This document shows, piece by piece, positions 1 through 8,629 of a stretch of 64,000 nucleotides of DNA. Made by a program: the position numbers and the translations under genes. This stretch comes from Chryseobacterium salivictor (lineage in GTDB: Bacteria > Bacteroidota > Bacteroidia > Flavobacteriales > Weeksellaceae): contig NZ_CP037954.1 in NCBI RefSeq assembly GCF_004359195.1, positions 992,001 to 1,056,000 of the forward strand. The letters are read 5' to 3'. The notes below the pieces were generated by a model that saw only the letters and a list, made by a program, of their open reading frames with translations, ran no database searches and was not told the origin of the DNA. Position 1 is the stretch's first letter, and each line of letters starts with the position of its first letter.

Positions 1-98
1 ATCTTGGGGTGCTTAGGGATGGTAAAACCTTCCTTAATCTGTGCATTTAAAGTAATAGCGAGTAATAAAAACAGAAAACAGATACTACATTTTTTCAT
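1..98 (-). CDS. Partial secreted protein, N-terminus only
   Basis: The reverse strand opens with an ATG at 96-98 directly after the stop codon of the murF-alr fusion (stop at 99-101), with no spacer. About 32 residues are visible before the window ends. They begin MKKCSICFLF, continue with a leucine-rich hydrophobic stretch and end in a plausible signal-peptidase I site after LNA, followed by QIKEGFT. This looks like an exported protein and is probably co-transcribed with tdk and murF-alr. The mature domain lies outside the window, so no function can be given. Confidence 0.6.
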   Translation of the reverse strand, partial: MKKCSICFLFLLLAITLNAQIKEGFTIPKHPK

Positions 99-2543
99 TT
101 AATCTTTGATATAAATACGTTTAACTCGTCGGGATATAGACGTTAATACTTCATAAGAAATTGTTTTACAATAGGAGGCAAACTCTTCAAGCGATGGACT
201 GGAGTTAAAGATAATAACTTCTTCACCTTCTTTCGCTACAAAATCTCCTAAATCAATCATCATCATATCCATACAGACATTCCCGACAATCGGGAAAAGA
301 TTCTTTCTAATTCCTACAAAACCGGCATTATTTCCTACCAATCTTGGGATTCCATCTGCATAACCAACGGGAATTGTTGCGATATTGGTATTCTCCAATG
401 CTTTAAATTTTCGGTTATAACCGACCGATTCACCTTTATTTACAGTTGATATTTGTGAAATTACCGTCTTAAAGGTAACTGCACTTTTCAGTTGTTTTTT
501 AATTTCAGGATGGGCGGAAACTCCCACCATTCCAATACCAATCCTAACCATATCAAATTGATAATCAGAGAAATTGACGATTCCTGAAGTGTTAAGAATA
601 TGTCTAATTGGCTGATCATTAATCCCTTGAATAAGTGCCAGTGAATTTTCATTAAAGATATGAATTTGTGCTAAAGTATATTCCTTTTCCTGATCATCAT
701 CAGATGAAGATAAATGACTGAAAATAGATTTTACTTTAACGTTCATAGAGTTCAACTTTTCAATGAGCATACTCAGTTCATCTTTCTTAAAACCAAGACG
801 GTGCATTCCAGTTTCTAACTTGATATGAATAGGATATCGATGTTGAATTCCTTTCTGAATAAGCTTTTCATTAAACAGTTCGAGCACCCGAAAACTATAA
901 ATTTCCGGTTCCAGATTATAATCGATGATGATATTGTAACTGTGCTGTTCCGGATTCATTACCATAATCGGCGTTGTAATACCGTTTTTTCGTAAATCTA
1001 CGCCTTCATCTGCATAAGCCACGCCTAAATAATCAATGTGATGGTGCTGCAGAAATTCCGCAATTTCGTAACCGCCTAAACCGTAAGAATACGCTTTTAC
1101 CATCGCCATCATTTTGGTTTCAGGTTTCAGTAATGCTTTATGAACATTAATGTTATGGAGGATCGAATTTAAATTTACTTCTAACACGGTATCGTGTTTC
1201 TGTAACTCAAGATAAGATTTTACTTTATCGATTTCAAACTTCCGTGCACCTTTCAGTAAAATTAAATGATTTTCTATTTGGTTAAGATATACGTTGTCAA
1301 TAAGTTCTGCCGTGTTACTGAAAGTAAAAGTTTTAGCATCAAACAATCTTTCCAGTTTAGTGATTTCGTTTCCGATGAGAAAGACGGACTTAAAATGTTG
1401 CTCATTGGTTAGAGCAGCGACTTCCTGATATAGCTGGTCTGCATTTTTACCTTCCACAAAATCGGTCAGGATTAAAACTTTATTCGGTTTATTATATTCG
1501 TTAATATGCTGAAATGCAATTTTTAAAGAATCTAAATCAAGATTGAATGAATCATTGATAATGAGATTATTCCTAATTCCATTCACGCTTTCCAGGCGCA
1601 TTTCAACCGATTTCAAAGAATTCAGTTTCTCTACAATTTTGGAGTTATCAAAACCAAACTCTTTCAAAACTGAAATCACACACAACACATTGCTTATCGT
1701 AGCTTCATCTCTTTGGTTAACAGGAACAGAAAATTCTTCTTCAAAATATTGAATGAAGACCTCTTGCGATCTGTTTTTCCAATCATTTTTGATAAAGACC
1801 TTATTGCGGTTTTTAAAACCAAATGATATTAATTTTTTACTTGAATACCGCTCAGTTATTTTATTATAAACCAATTCATTATCTCCATTAAAAATGATCG
1901 TTTCTGAATTTTCAAATAATCTAATTTTTTCATCAATAAGATCTTCAGCAGAGTCAAAATTTGAAGAATGTGCAGAACCGATATGGGTAAGAACGCCGAT
2001 TTGTGGCGGGAAAATATCTTCAAGAATTTTCATCTCCGCATGTTTTGAAATTCCAACTTCGAAAATTCCTAACTGATGTTTTTTATTAATTTCAAGCAAA
2101 GAGAGCGGAAGACCCAGCTGTGAATTGAAACTCTTCGGACTTTTTACGGTCGCATAATCATGAAATAACGATTGATATAGCCATTCTTTAACAATAGTTT
2201 TACCGTTACTACCCGTAATTCCGACTGTTTTTAGGTAAAATTGTTTCAGATGATATTTCGCAATTTTTTGGAGAAATTGTATGGAGTTATCAACAATGAT
2301 CCAGGTGATATTTTTATAGTCGGAATAATAATGTTCAGAGATGATGATGTCGATTCCTTTTTCAATGGCTGACTGAATATATTTTTCGCCGGAATTTTTT
2401 GAAGTATTGATCGCAAGAAAAGCAGTATCATTCACGGAAAATAATGTTCTGCTGTCGTAGGCTATATTTTTGAGGTGTAGATTTTCATCACCAATTAATT
2501 GGGATCCTGTAATTTCTGCAATTTGTCTGGTCGTGTAATTCAT
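99..2543 (-). CDS. murF-alr: Bifunctional MurF ligase / alanine racemase
   Basis: This 814-residue fusion joins two cytoplasmic peptidoglycan-precursor enzymes. The N-terminal half (about 1-450) is a Mur ligase of the MurF type, which adds D-Ala-D-Ala to the UDP-MurNAc-tripeptide; its ATP loop TGSNGKT is at residues 110-116. The C-terminal half (about 455-814) is a fold-type III alanine racemase making D-alanine; the PLP lysine is K483 in MVKAYSYG, and the second catalytic tyrosine lies in the VGYNRKF segment. The fusion is a known Bacteroidota arrangement, and it couples D-Ala supply to its use. The start ATG overlaps the stop of tdk by 4 bases, so the two are translationally coupled. I see no sign of decay. 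Confidence 0.95.
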   Translation of the reverse strand: MNYTTRQIAEITGSQLIGDENLHLKNIAYDSRTLFSVNDTAFLAINTSKNSGEKYIQSAIEKGIDIIISEHYYSDYKNITWIIVDNSIQFLQKIAKYHLKQFYLKTVGITGSNGKTIVKEWLYQSLFHDYATVKSPKSFNSQLGLPLSLLEINKKHQLGIFEVGISKHAEMKILEDIFPPQIGVLTHIGSAHSSNFDSAEDLIDEKIRLFENSETIIFNGDNELVYNKITERYSSKKLISFGFKNRNKVFIKNDWKNRSQEVFIQYFEEEFSVPVNQRDEATISNVLCVISVLKEFGFDNSKIVEKLNSLKSVEMRLESVNGIRNNLIINDSFNLDLDSLKIAFQHINEYNKPNKVLILTDFVEGKNADQLYQEVAALTNEQHFKSVFLIGNEITKLERLFDAKTFTFSNTAELIDNVYLNQIENHLILLKGARKFEIDKVKSYLELQKHDTVLEVNLNSILHNINVHKALLKPETKMMAMVKAYSYGLGGYEIAEFLQHHHIDYLGVAYADEGVDLRKNGITTPIMVMNPEQHSYNIIIDYNLEPEIYSFRVLELFNEKLIQKGIQHRYPIHIKLETGMHRLGFKKDELSMLIEKLNSMNVKVKSIFSHLSSSDDDQEKEYTLAQIHIFNENSLALIQGINDQPIRHILNTSGIVNFSDYQFDMVRIGIGMVGVSAHPEIKKQLKSAVTFKTVISQISTVNKGESVGYNRKFKALENTNIATIPVGYADGIPRLVGNNAGFVGIRKNLFPIVGNVCMDMMMIDLGDFVAKEGEEVIIFNSSPSLEEFASYCKTISYEVLTSISRRVKRIYIKD

Positions 2544-3130
2544 TTTTTTTCGTTGTTCAGAAACTCTTCATTGAAAACTTTTCTGCTGACGGCTTCATAA
2601 CTTTCAGTTTCACCCAACTGCACCAGATCTGTATTGGTGGAGGTTCTCATAGAATGGTTGGCGAGATTTCCGGTTCGTTTACAGATGGCGTGTACTTTCG
2701 TAACATATTCTGCGGTCGCCATTAAGTTCGGTATAGGACCAAATGGTCTGCCCATAAAATCCATATCCAAACCGGCGATAACTACCCGTATTCCGCTGTT
2801 CGCCAGTTTGTTGGCAACTTCTACAATACTTTCATCGAAGAATTGTGCTTCATCAATTCCCACCACATCGCAGTTAGAACCTAGTAATAAAATCTCGCTC
2901 GGACTTTCTACAGGAGTGCTGCGGATTTTATTCTGATTATGAGAAACCACGTCTTCATCTGCATATCTTGTGTCCAGCTTTGGTTTAAAGATTTCCACGT
3001 TTTGTCCTGCCATTTCTGCACGTCGCAACCGCCGGATTAACTCTTCAGTTTTTCCCGAAAACATCGAGCCGCAGATAACTTCCATCCAGCCGCTTTGTTT
3101 TGCGTGATTTATTGTATTTTCTAAAAACAT
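2540..3130 (-). CDS. tdk: Thymidine kinase (type II family)
   Basis: It phosphorylates thymidine to dTMP in the salvage pathway. The 196-residue protein has the P-loop GSMFSGKT at 21-28 and the Walker B/catalytic DEAQF at 93-97, with E94 as the expected general base. The lasso-domain zinc site of the family is degenerate: C150 is kept, but the partner positions read T153 and S182 where most homologues have cysteines, and the fourth ligand is also missing. I recall this as common in Bacteroidota thymidine kinases, so it is probably not a defect. A TAATTTTG promoter element lies at 3161-3168. The gene overlaps the start of murF-alr by 4 bases. Confidence 0.93.
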   Translation of the reverse strand: MFLENTINHAKQSGWMEVICGSMFSGKTEELIRRLRRAEMAGQNVEIFKPKLDTRYADEDVVSHNQNKIRSTPVESPSEILLLGSNCDVVGIDEAQFFDESIVEVANKLANSGIRVVIAGLDMDFMGRPFGPIPNLMATAEYVTKVHAICKRTGNLANHSMRTSTNTDLVQLGETESYEAVSRKVFNEEFLNNEKK

Positions 3131-3160
3131 TTGTTAATTTAGCCGTAAGATTTAAAAGCC

Positions 3161-3168
3161 CAAAATTA
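3161..3168 (-). promoter_or_regulatory. Bacteroidota -7 promoter element for tdk
   Basis: The reverse strand reads TAATTTTG, a full match to TAnnTTTG, 31 bases before the tdk ATG. It would serve tdk, murF-alr and the cut-off secreted gene. No clear -33 box is seen. Confidence 0.5.
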
Positions 3169-3191
3169 CGGAAATTTAATAAGATTCTGAT

Positions 3192-4217
3192 ATGCAAAGT
3201 CTCCAAGATATATACGATAAAATTTTTTTTGAAACCAAAACAATCCTCGAAACACTCTGTAAAATTAATTCAAAAGATGAACTTCTGGCAAAACAGGATT
3301 TATTTACCGAAGTGACAGACAGAATTGCTTTTTTAAGAATTTTAGAAAAAAATGAAGACAGCTTTGCCCGCATTTTATCTGGTGAAAATACCGATAATCA
3401 ATTTATTAATGATCATGTAACGATCGATGAATCACCTGAACACACCGGATTTAATGAAAATGATTTTGCAGACGATCATATTGAAGAAGAAGTAAAATTC
3501 ACCAATGAGTTGAATGATTTTGAAGATGAAATTGAGACCGAAGAAAAAACGGTCCATAATTCTTGGGATACTGAAGGTTGGGAAAAACCAAATGATGGAA
3601 TTCAAACAGATTTTATTTCAGAACTGGATTTAGGAAATGATGAAGAAATCCCTTTAATTATTGAACAGCAGGAAGCTCATTATGCAGAGAGAGTTGCGCA
3701 GAAAGAAAGAGAGTTGGAAGAATTGGAGGAGCGAAGAAGAAAAATCGTGCAGTTCAGTAAACACGAATCTTTGGTTGAAAACACCACTGAAATTCCTGAA
3801 GATAAAGGAGAAAGTGCACACCAACAAGCTGAGAAAAAATTTAAGCTCGCAAATATCAAAGGCCTGAAAATGGTGCAGCAATTATTTGATATCGATTCTT
3901 TGGAAGAGCAAATGCCAGCGAAAGAGCGCAAGGATGAAGGCAGTTTATTGAAATCTAATATTAAAACAGATTTTATGCAGGCGGAAAGAAAAAAAACGGA
4001 ATTCAAACTCGACCTTAATGATAAAGTAGCATTCGCCAAGAGTTTATTTGCCGGAAATGAGGAGGAACTAAAGGAAACCATCGAAAAACTAAACAGCTTC
4101 AATACTTTGGAAGAAGCTAAACAATATCTGAGCGAAATTTATTACCGAAAAGACTGGAGTAAAGTTGACGAATACGCACAACGACTTTGGAATCTGGTAG
4201 AAAATAAATTTATGTAA
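3192..4217 (+). CDS. Acidic coiled-coil protein of unknown function
   Basis: This 341-residue protein has no signal peptide and no recognised catalytic motif. The N-terminal ~75 residues look helical. The middle (about 80-160) is very rich in Asp and Glu. Residues ~160-190 form a charged stretch rich in Glu, Arg and Lys that looks like coiled coil. The last ~70 residues are helical and Trp/Tyr-rich, ending LWNLVENKFM, and look like the most conserved part. The gene is divergent from tdk and 17 bases upstream of the MurC-like ligase gene, so it probably shares that transcript. A structural or adaptor role linked to envelope growth is inference only from position. Confidence 0.75.
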   Translation: MQSLQDIYDKIFFETKTILETLCKINSKDELLAKQDLFTEVTDRIAFLRILEKNEDSFARILSGENTDNQFINDHVTIDESPEHTGFNENDFADDHIEEEVKFTNELNDFEDEIETEEKTVHNSWDTEGWEKPNDGIQTDFISELDLGNDEEIPLIIEQQEAHYAERVAQKERELEELEERRRKIVQFSKHESLVENTTEIPEDKGESAHQQAEKKFKLANIKGLKMVQQLFDIDSLEEQMPAKERKDEGSLLKSNIKTDFMQAERKKTEFKLDLNDKVAFAKSLFAGNEEELKETIEKLNSFNTLEEAKQYLSEIYYRKDWSKVDEYAQRLWNLVENKFM

Positions 4218-4234
4218 GCCCTGAAACTTTGAAT

Positions 4235-5611
4235 ATGATAAGAAATATAGCAGATTTCCAAAATGTCTTTTTCATAGGCGTTGCGGGAGTCGGAATGAGC
4301 GCCATTGCTCAATATCTAAAAGGAATTGGAAAAGAAGTTTCCGGAAGCGACCGCTATTTTCATCCCGGCGAATACAACAAAACCAAGGAACAGTTAGAAG
4401 CCGAAGGAATAAGATGTTATTTTCAGGACGGAACCGGAATCACTGAAAAAACCGATTTAATCGTAGTTTCCACCGCCATTGAAGATACCGTTTACGAAGT
4501 TCAGAAAGCCAGAGAACTCGGAATTCAAATTATTAAAAGAAGCGAACTGTTATCGGTTATAGCTGAAAGTAAAAAAACAATTGCTGTTGCCGGAACTTCA
4601 GGGAAATCGACCACTTCGGCGATGTTATACCAAATCTTATTAGATGCTGATTTTGAACCGAGTATTATTTCCGGTGCAGGATTGACAAGCATTATCAAAG
4701 AAGGAAAAATAGGAAATGCTGCGGTTGGAAAAGGAGAATGGTTAATCATCGAAGCCGATGAAAGCGACGGTTCAGTCGTTCAGTATAAACCGGAAATCGG
4801 ACTGCTTTTAAATATTGATAAAGATCATCAGGAAATCGGTGAATTGATTGAATTATTTACCATTTTTAAAAGAAACACAAAAGGTTTATTCGTTGTAAAT
4901 CAATCCAATACATTGGGTAAATCATTGTCGGCGAATTCGGAAAATGACTTTGGATTTCAAAATAAAGAGGCTGGTTATTCTGCTGAGAATTTTAACCAGG
5001 AGGGTTTTTCTTTAACCTTTGAAGTTCTGACCCAGAAATTTCAGATGAATTCTATAGGACAACATTCCGTGGAAAATGCAGCGGCTGCAATTGCTGTGGC
5101 TCATCAGATCGGCATTGATTTGAGAACCTGTGCCGAAAGTTTAGCAAAATATGAGGGAATTTACCGGCGCCATCAAATCCTCGGACAGAAAAATGGAGTT
5201 TGGGTCATTGATGATTATGCCCACAATCCTGCGAAATGTGCCGCTTCGATTAAAGCCTGTCAACCTTTGGCGGAGAAAGTGATTGCGTGGTTTCAGCCTC
5301 ATGGTTACGGACCGACACGGTTTTTGAAAGACGATTTCATTCAGGAAATTTCCGAGGCATTAAGACCACAGGATGAAATTTGGATGAGCGAAATTTTCTA
5401 CGCAGGAGGAACCACTGTGAAAGATATTTCAGCCAATGATTTAATCGAAGGAATTAAAGCAAAAGGCAAAAACGCCCATTTTATAGAAGACAGAAACCAA
5501 CTGCTGGAAGCTCTAAAACCGGAATTAAAACCCGGAACAGTTTTATTGTTAATGGGTGCGAGAGATCCTGGTTTAGAGCATTTTTGCAAAGAACTGTATG
5601 ATCATCTGTAA
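4235..5611 (+). CDS. MurC-like Mur ligase paralogue
   Basis: The protein (458 residues) has the three-domain Mur ligase architecture. It has an N-terminal Rossmann motif (GVAGVGMSAIA, 15-25), an ATP loop GTSGKST at 120-126, the EADESDGS segment, and DDYAHNP at 326-332. These motifs place it with MurC and Mpl. The true murC is in the dcw cluster at 57.5 kb and has the usual GTHGKTT loop, so this is a second ligase. Candidates are a peptide-recycling ligase or one acting on another UDP-MurNAc or amino-acid substrate; the sequence does not decide. I prefer the ATG at 4235 over an upstream in-frame TTG at 4229. Its neighbours are the acidic coiled-coil gene and, downstream, rsmI. Confidence 0.85.
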   Translation: MIRNIADFQNVFFIGVAGVGMSAIAQYLKGIGKEVSGSDRYFHPGEYNKTKEQLEAEGIRCYFQDGTGITEKTDLIVVSTAIEDTVYEVQKARELGIQIIKRSELLSVIAESKKTIAVAGTSGKSTTSAMLYQILLDADFEPSIISGAGLTSIIKEGKIGNAAVGKGEWLIIEADESDGSVVQYKPEIGLLLNIDKDHQEIGELIELFTIFKRNTKGLFVVNQSNTLGKSLSANSENDFGFQNKEAGYSAENFNQEGFSLTFEVLTQKFQMNSIGQHSVENAAAAIAVAHQIGIDLRTCAESLAKYEGIYRRHQILGQKNGVWVIDDYAHNPAKCAASIKACQPLAEKVIAWFQPHGYGPTRFLKDDFIQEISEALRPQDEIWMSEIFYAGGTTVKDISANDLIEGIKAKGKNAHFIEDRNQLLEALKPELKPGTVLLLMGARDPGLEHFCKELYDHL

Positions 5612-5612
5612 T

Positions 5613-5701
5613 GCGTTGCAATTTATCCCAATGAAAATGAGCGTTGGAATTTATTCCAACGCAAATCAATATAATATGTTGGAATTCATTCCCATAGAAA
5701 A
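5613..5701. repeat. Three degenerate palindromic repeats
   Basis: The gap between the ligase gene and rsmI holds three related segments starting at 5613, 5641 and about 5677, each a variant of GTTGGAATTTATTCCAAC. The middle copy, 5641-5662, is a perfect 22-bp palindrome with 10-bp arms and a TT centre. The outer two have lost symmetry. No T-tract follows, so this is more like a small extragenic palindrome cluster than a terminator. Confidence 0.7.
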
Positions 5702-5710
5702 AAATAAAAA

Positions 5711-6445
5711 ATGAGCGGACTCCTATATTTTGTTCCAACACCGATTGGGAATTTAGAAGACATGACTTTCAGAGCGGTAAAAATTCTGAAAGAAGTCGAT
5801 TATATTTTATGTGAAGATACCCGGACTTCGGGTTTTCTTTTGAAGCATTATGCAATATCCAAACCATTGAAATCGTATCATTTACATAACGAGCATCAGA
5901 CGACGCAGAAAGTAATTGACGATTTAAAAAACGGACAAAACATTGCCATTATTACCGATGCAGGAACACCGGGAATTTCAGATCCAGGTTATTTGTTGGC
6001 AAAAGCAGTTTCCGATGAAAAATTAGAAATGCAGTGTTTACCGGGAGCAACAGCTTTTGTTCCGGCTTTGGTGGTTTCGGGATTACCGAATAATGAGTTT
6101 TTATTTGCAGGATTTTTACCCCAGAAAAAAGGAAGGCAAACCAAACTTAAACAGTTGGCAGAAGAGAAAAAAACCATCATTCTTTATGAAAGTCCACATA
6201 AGATAAATACCACTTTAGAACAGATCAGAGAATTCTTTGGTGAAGAGACAAAAGTGAGTTTAAGCCGCGAAATATCAAAGAAATTTGAAGAAACTAAAAG
6301 AGGGACAATCAATGAGTTAATTGACTTTTCTAAAAGTAAAACTTTAAAAGGCGAAATCGTTTTAATTATCAATAATGTTGATACGAAAGAAGATGAAGAC
6401 GAGAAACCTTTGTCTAAAAATAAATACAAAAACCTAGAAAAATAA
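5711..6445 (+). CDS. rsmI: 16S rRNA (cytidine-1402-2'-O)-methyltransferase
   Basis: RsmI uses SAM to 2'-O-methylate C1402 in the ribosomal P site. The 244-residue protein has the N-terminal PTPIGNL motif at 9-15, the DAGTPGISDPG loop at 83-93 and PGATAFVPAL at 111-120, all family signatures of the tetrapyrrole-methylase fold. It is slightly shorter than the E. coli protein (286 residues), with a Lys-rich C-terminus. It lies between the MurC-like ligase and fabG, with only 10 bases to fabG, so the two are likely co-transcribed. Confidence 0.95.
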   Translation: MSGLLYFVPTPIGNLEDMTFRAVKILKEVDYILCEDTRTSGFLLKHYAISKPLKSYHLHNEHQTTQKVIDDLKNGQNIAIITDAGTPGISDPGYLLAKAVSDEKLEMQCLPGATAFVPALVVSGLPNNEFLFAGFLPQKKGRQTKLKQLAEEKKTIILYESPHKINTTLEQIREFFGEETKVSLSREISKKFEETKRGTINELIDFSKSKTLKGEIVLIINNVDTKEDEDEKPLSKNKYKNLEK

Positions 6446-6455
6446 ACGAAAGAAT

Positions 6456-7199
6456 ATGGGATTATTAGAAGGAAAAGTTGCCCTCATCACAGGAGCAACA
6501 CGTGGAATCGGAAAAGGAATCGCAGAAGTTTTTGCGAAAGAAGGAGCAGAGGTTGCTTTTACCTACGCCGGTTCTGTCGATAAAGCAAAAGCTTTGGAGC
6601 AAGAATTAGGAAAGATAACCAAGGTAAAGTCTTATCAGTCAGATGCTTCCGATTACGATGCGGCTCAGCAGTTAGCTGCGGATGTGCTTGCAGATTTTGG
6701 TAAAATCGATATTTTGATCAATAATGCCGGAATTACGCGCGATAATTTAATGCTCAGAATGTCAAAAGACGATTGGGACACCATCATAAAAGTGAATTTG
6801 GATTCGGTATTCAACCTGACCAAAGCGGTAATCAAGCCGATGATGAAAGCAAAATCGGGGTCAATTATCAATATGACGTCGGTCGTTGGAGTAAAAGGTA
6901 ACGCTGGACAGGCCAATTATGCGGCGTCAAAAGCCGGTGTAATTGGTTTTTCAAAATCGATCGCACTAGAACTGGGTTCCCGGAATATCCGTTGCAATGC
7001 GGTGGCTCCAGGATTTATTGAAACTGAAATGACGGCTGCTTTAGACGAAAAAACCGTGCAGGGATGGAGAGATGCAATTCCTTTGAAACGAGGCGGTCAG
7101 CCGGAAGATGTGGCGAATGCCTGTGTTTTCCTGGCGAGCGATAGGTCCAATTATATCACAGGACAGGTTTTAAATGTTGATGGTGGAATGTTGACTTAA
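6456..7199 (+). CDS. fabG: 3-oxoacyl-ACP reductase
   Basis: This short-chain dehydrogenase reduces 3-oxoacyl-ACP with NADPH in fatty-acid elongation. In 247 residues it shows the cofactor loop TGATRGIG at 12-19, NNAG at 89-92, and the catalytic set N114, S142, Y155 and K159 (YAASK). Length and C-terminus (DGGMLT) match FabG closely. It starts 10 bases after rsmI. Other FAS genes are not nearby. The transcript probably ends at the long hairpin at 7340-7393. Confidence 0.93.
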   Translation: MGLLEGKVALITGATRGIGKGIAEVFAKEGAEVAFTYAGSVDKAKALEQELGKITKVKSYQSDASDYDAAQQLAADVLADFGKIDILINNAGITRDNLMLRMSKDDWDTIIKVNLDSVFNLTKAVIKPMMKAKSGSIINMTSVVGVKGNAGQANYAASKAGVIGFSKSIALELGSRNIRCNAVAPGFIETEMTAALDEKTVQGWRDAIPLKRGGQPEDVANACVFLASDRSNYITGQVLNVDGGMLT

Positions 7200-7219
7200 T
7201 TCTGTAAATTTCTTTTAAA

Positions 7220-7323
7220 GGAGCTACAAAATTTTCGCTTCTTATAAAATGCAGTCCAGCTCTCCGCTATATCTTTTTCTTTTTCGGGAAAAAAGAAAAA
7301 GGATGCCGCTTCGATCTGGGCTA
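7220..7323. repeat. Dispersed 104-bp element, copy A
   Basis: The segment starts GGAGCTACAA and ends GATGCCGCTTCGATCTGGGCTA. A second copy of exactly the same length is at 25130-25233 with the same ends. The centre folds into a hairpin with a 12-bp stem (CTTTTTCTTTTT pairing with AAAAAGAAAAAG). The corresponding stem in copy B differs but stays paired. It has no coding capacity. Confidence 0.75.
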
Positions 7324-7339
7324 GATTCCAATGATGTTT

Positions 7340-7393
7340 TTCTTACTAAAAATTTATCGTACGCCACTTTAGATTTTTAGTAAGAATTTTTTT
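7340..7393 (+). terminator. Long-stem terminator after fabG
   Basis: The arms TTCTTACTAAAAAT (7340-7353) and ATTTTTAGTAAGAA (7373-7386) are perfectly complementary over 14 bp, with a 19-base loop, and are followed by a T-run. It fits a Rho-independent terminator for the plus-strand rsmI-fabG transcript, although the loop is long for one. Confidence 0.6.
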
Positions 7394-7477
7394 GTTATTT
7401 ATTAGTAATCAGTTGATTATTTTTCGTTGCGGAATATTTTTTGTATTTCAAACACTTATAATTTTTAGTCAAAATTT

Positions 7478-8629
7478 ATGAGTGTTCTATTTCAAATATT
7501 TCAAAACACGCGGGCACAAACCGTTTCCCTTTGTGAGCCTCTTGAAATTGAGGATTACATTCCTCAGCCTGTTGATTTTGCAAGTCCTCCAAAGTGGCAT
7601 CTCAGTCACACCACGTGGTTTTTTGAGGAGCTAATTCTTAAAAAATTTCTAGCCGGTTACAGGGTTTTCAATCCTCATTTTGGTTTTTTGTTCAACAGTT
7701 ATTACCACACTTTGGGCGATCGAGCCATTCGCACCGAACGGGGAACAATCACGCGCCCGACGGTGAAAGAAGTTTACGAATACCGGAAATATGTCGATGC
7801 CCATATCGGAAAATTGTTACAGACCAATTCCAGTTCCGAATTAGAGGAACTTCTTATTTTAGGAATTAATCATGAGCAGCAACATCAGGAACTCCTGATT
7901 ACGGATCTGAAACATACCTTTTCTTACAATCCTGTTTTCCCTGTGTATAAAGAGAAGTTCAACCTTACCGCTCAGGAAAATAGCGATACCGGTTGGATCA
8001 AAATTCCTGAAGGAATCTACGAAATTGGTTATAAAGGAGATGGTTTTCATTTCGATAATGAAAAAGGAAGACACAAAGTCTTTTTACATGAATTTCAAAT
8101 TTCAAAAGCTTTCGTTACCAACGCAGAATTTCTTGAATTCATGGAAGCCGGCGGCTATGAAAACTTTAGATTCTGGCTCGATGAAGGTTGGTCTTGGATA
8201 AATGAAAATCAAGTAAAATCGCCGCTTTACTGGAAACAAATCGAAGGAAAATGGTTTTCGTACACGTTAGAAGGACTAAAACCCATTGAGCCCAATCATA
8301 TTTTAACCCATATTTCTTTCTACGAAGCTCAGGCTTTCGCAACCTGGAAAGGCCTCAGATTACCGACCGAATTTGAATGGGAAGCCGCCGAAGACCAACT
8401 GGATTGGGGAAAACGCTGGGAATGGACGTACTCTGCCTACCTTCCTTATCCTGGTTTTCGGATTGCAGAAGGAGCGGCCGGAGAATACAACGGAAAATTT
8501 ATGGTCAGTCAAATGGTTTTGCGGGGAGCTTCAACTGCAACACCCAAAGGCAATGAAAGAAAAACCTACAGAAACTTTTTTCACCCAAAACACCGCTGGC
8601 AAGTCACCGGCATAAGATTAGCAAGATGA
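7478..8629 (+). CDS. egtB: EgtB-like sulfoxide synthase
   Basis: Non-haem iron enzyme of the EgtB/OvoA class, which uses O2 to join a thiol (cysteine or gamma-Glu-Cys) to hercynine in ergothioneine synthesis. The 383-residue protein has an N-terminal DinB-like domain with the three iron histidines H44, H132 and H136 (HLSHT, then HEQQH), and a C-terminal formylglycine-generating-enzyme-like domain ending in HRWQVTGIRLAR. It is shorter than many EgtBs (about 420-440). Its stop overlaps the egtD start (ATGA). No EgtC amidohydrolase or EgtE lyase is adjacent, so use of free cysteine or a different end product is possible. Confidence 0.88.
   Translation: MSVLFQIFQNTRAQTVSLCEPLEIEDYIPQPVDFASPPKWHLSHTTWFFEELILKKFLAGYRVFNPHFGFLFNSYYHTLGDRAIRTERGTITRPTVKEVYEYRKYVDAHIGKLLQTNSSSELEELLILGINHEQQHQELLITDLKHTFSYNPVFPVYKEKFNLTAQENSDTGWIKIPEGIYEIGYKGDGFHFDNEKGRHKVFLHEFQISKAFVTNAEFLEFMEAGGYENFRFWLDEGWSWINENQVKSPLYWKQIEGKWFSYTLEGLKPIEPNHILTHISFYEAQAFATWKGLRLPTEFEWEAAEDQLDWGKRWEWTYSAYLPYPGFRIAEGAAGEYNGKFMVSQMVLRGASTATPKGNERKTYRNFFHPKHRWQVTGIRLAR

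Noticed and set aside
3680..4102. Ser-rich 140-residue minus-strand frame
   Set aside because: It is antisense to the acidic coiled-coil gene; the Ser/Leu richness mirrors the Glu/Lys codons.
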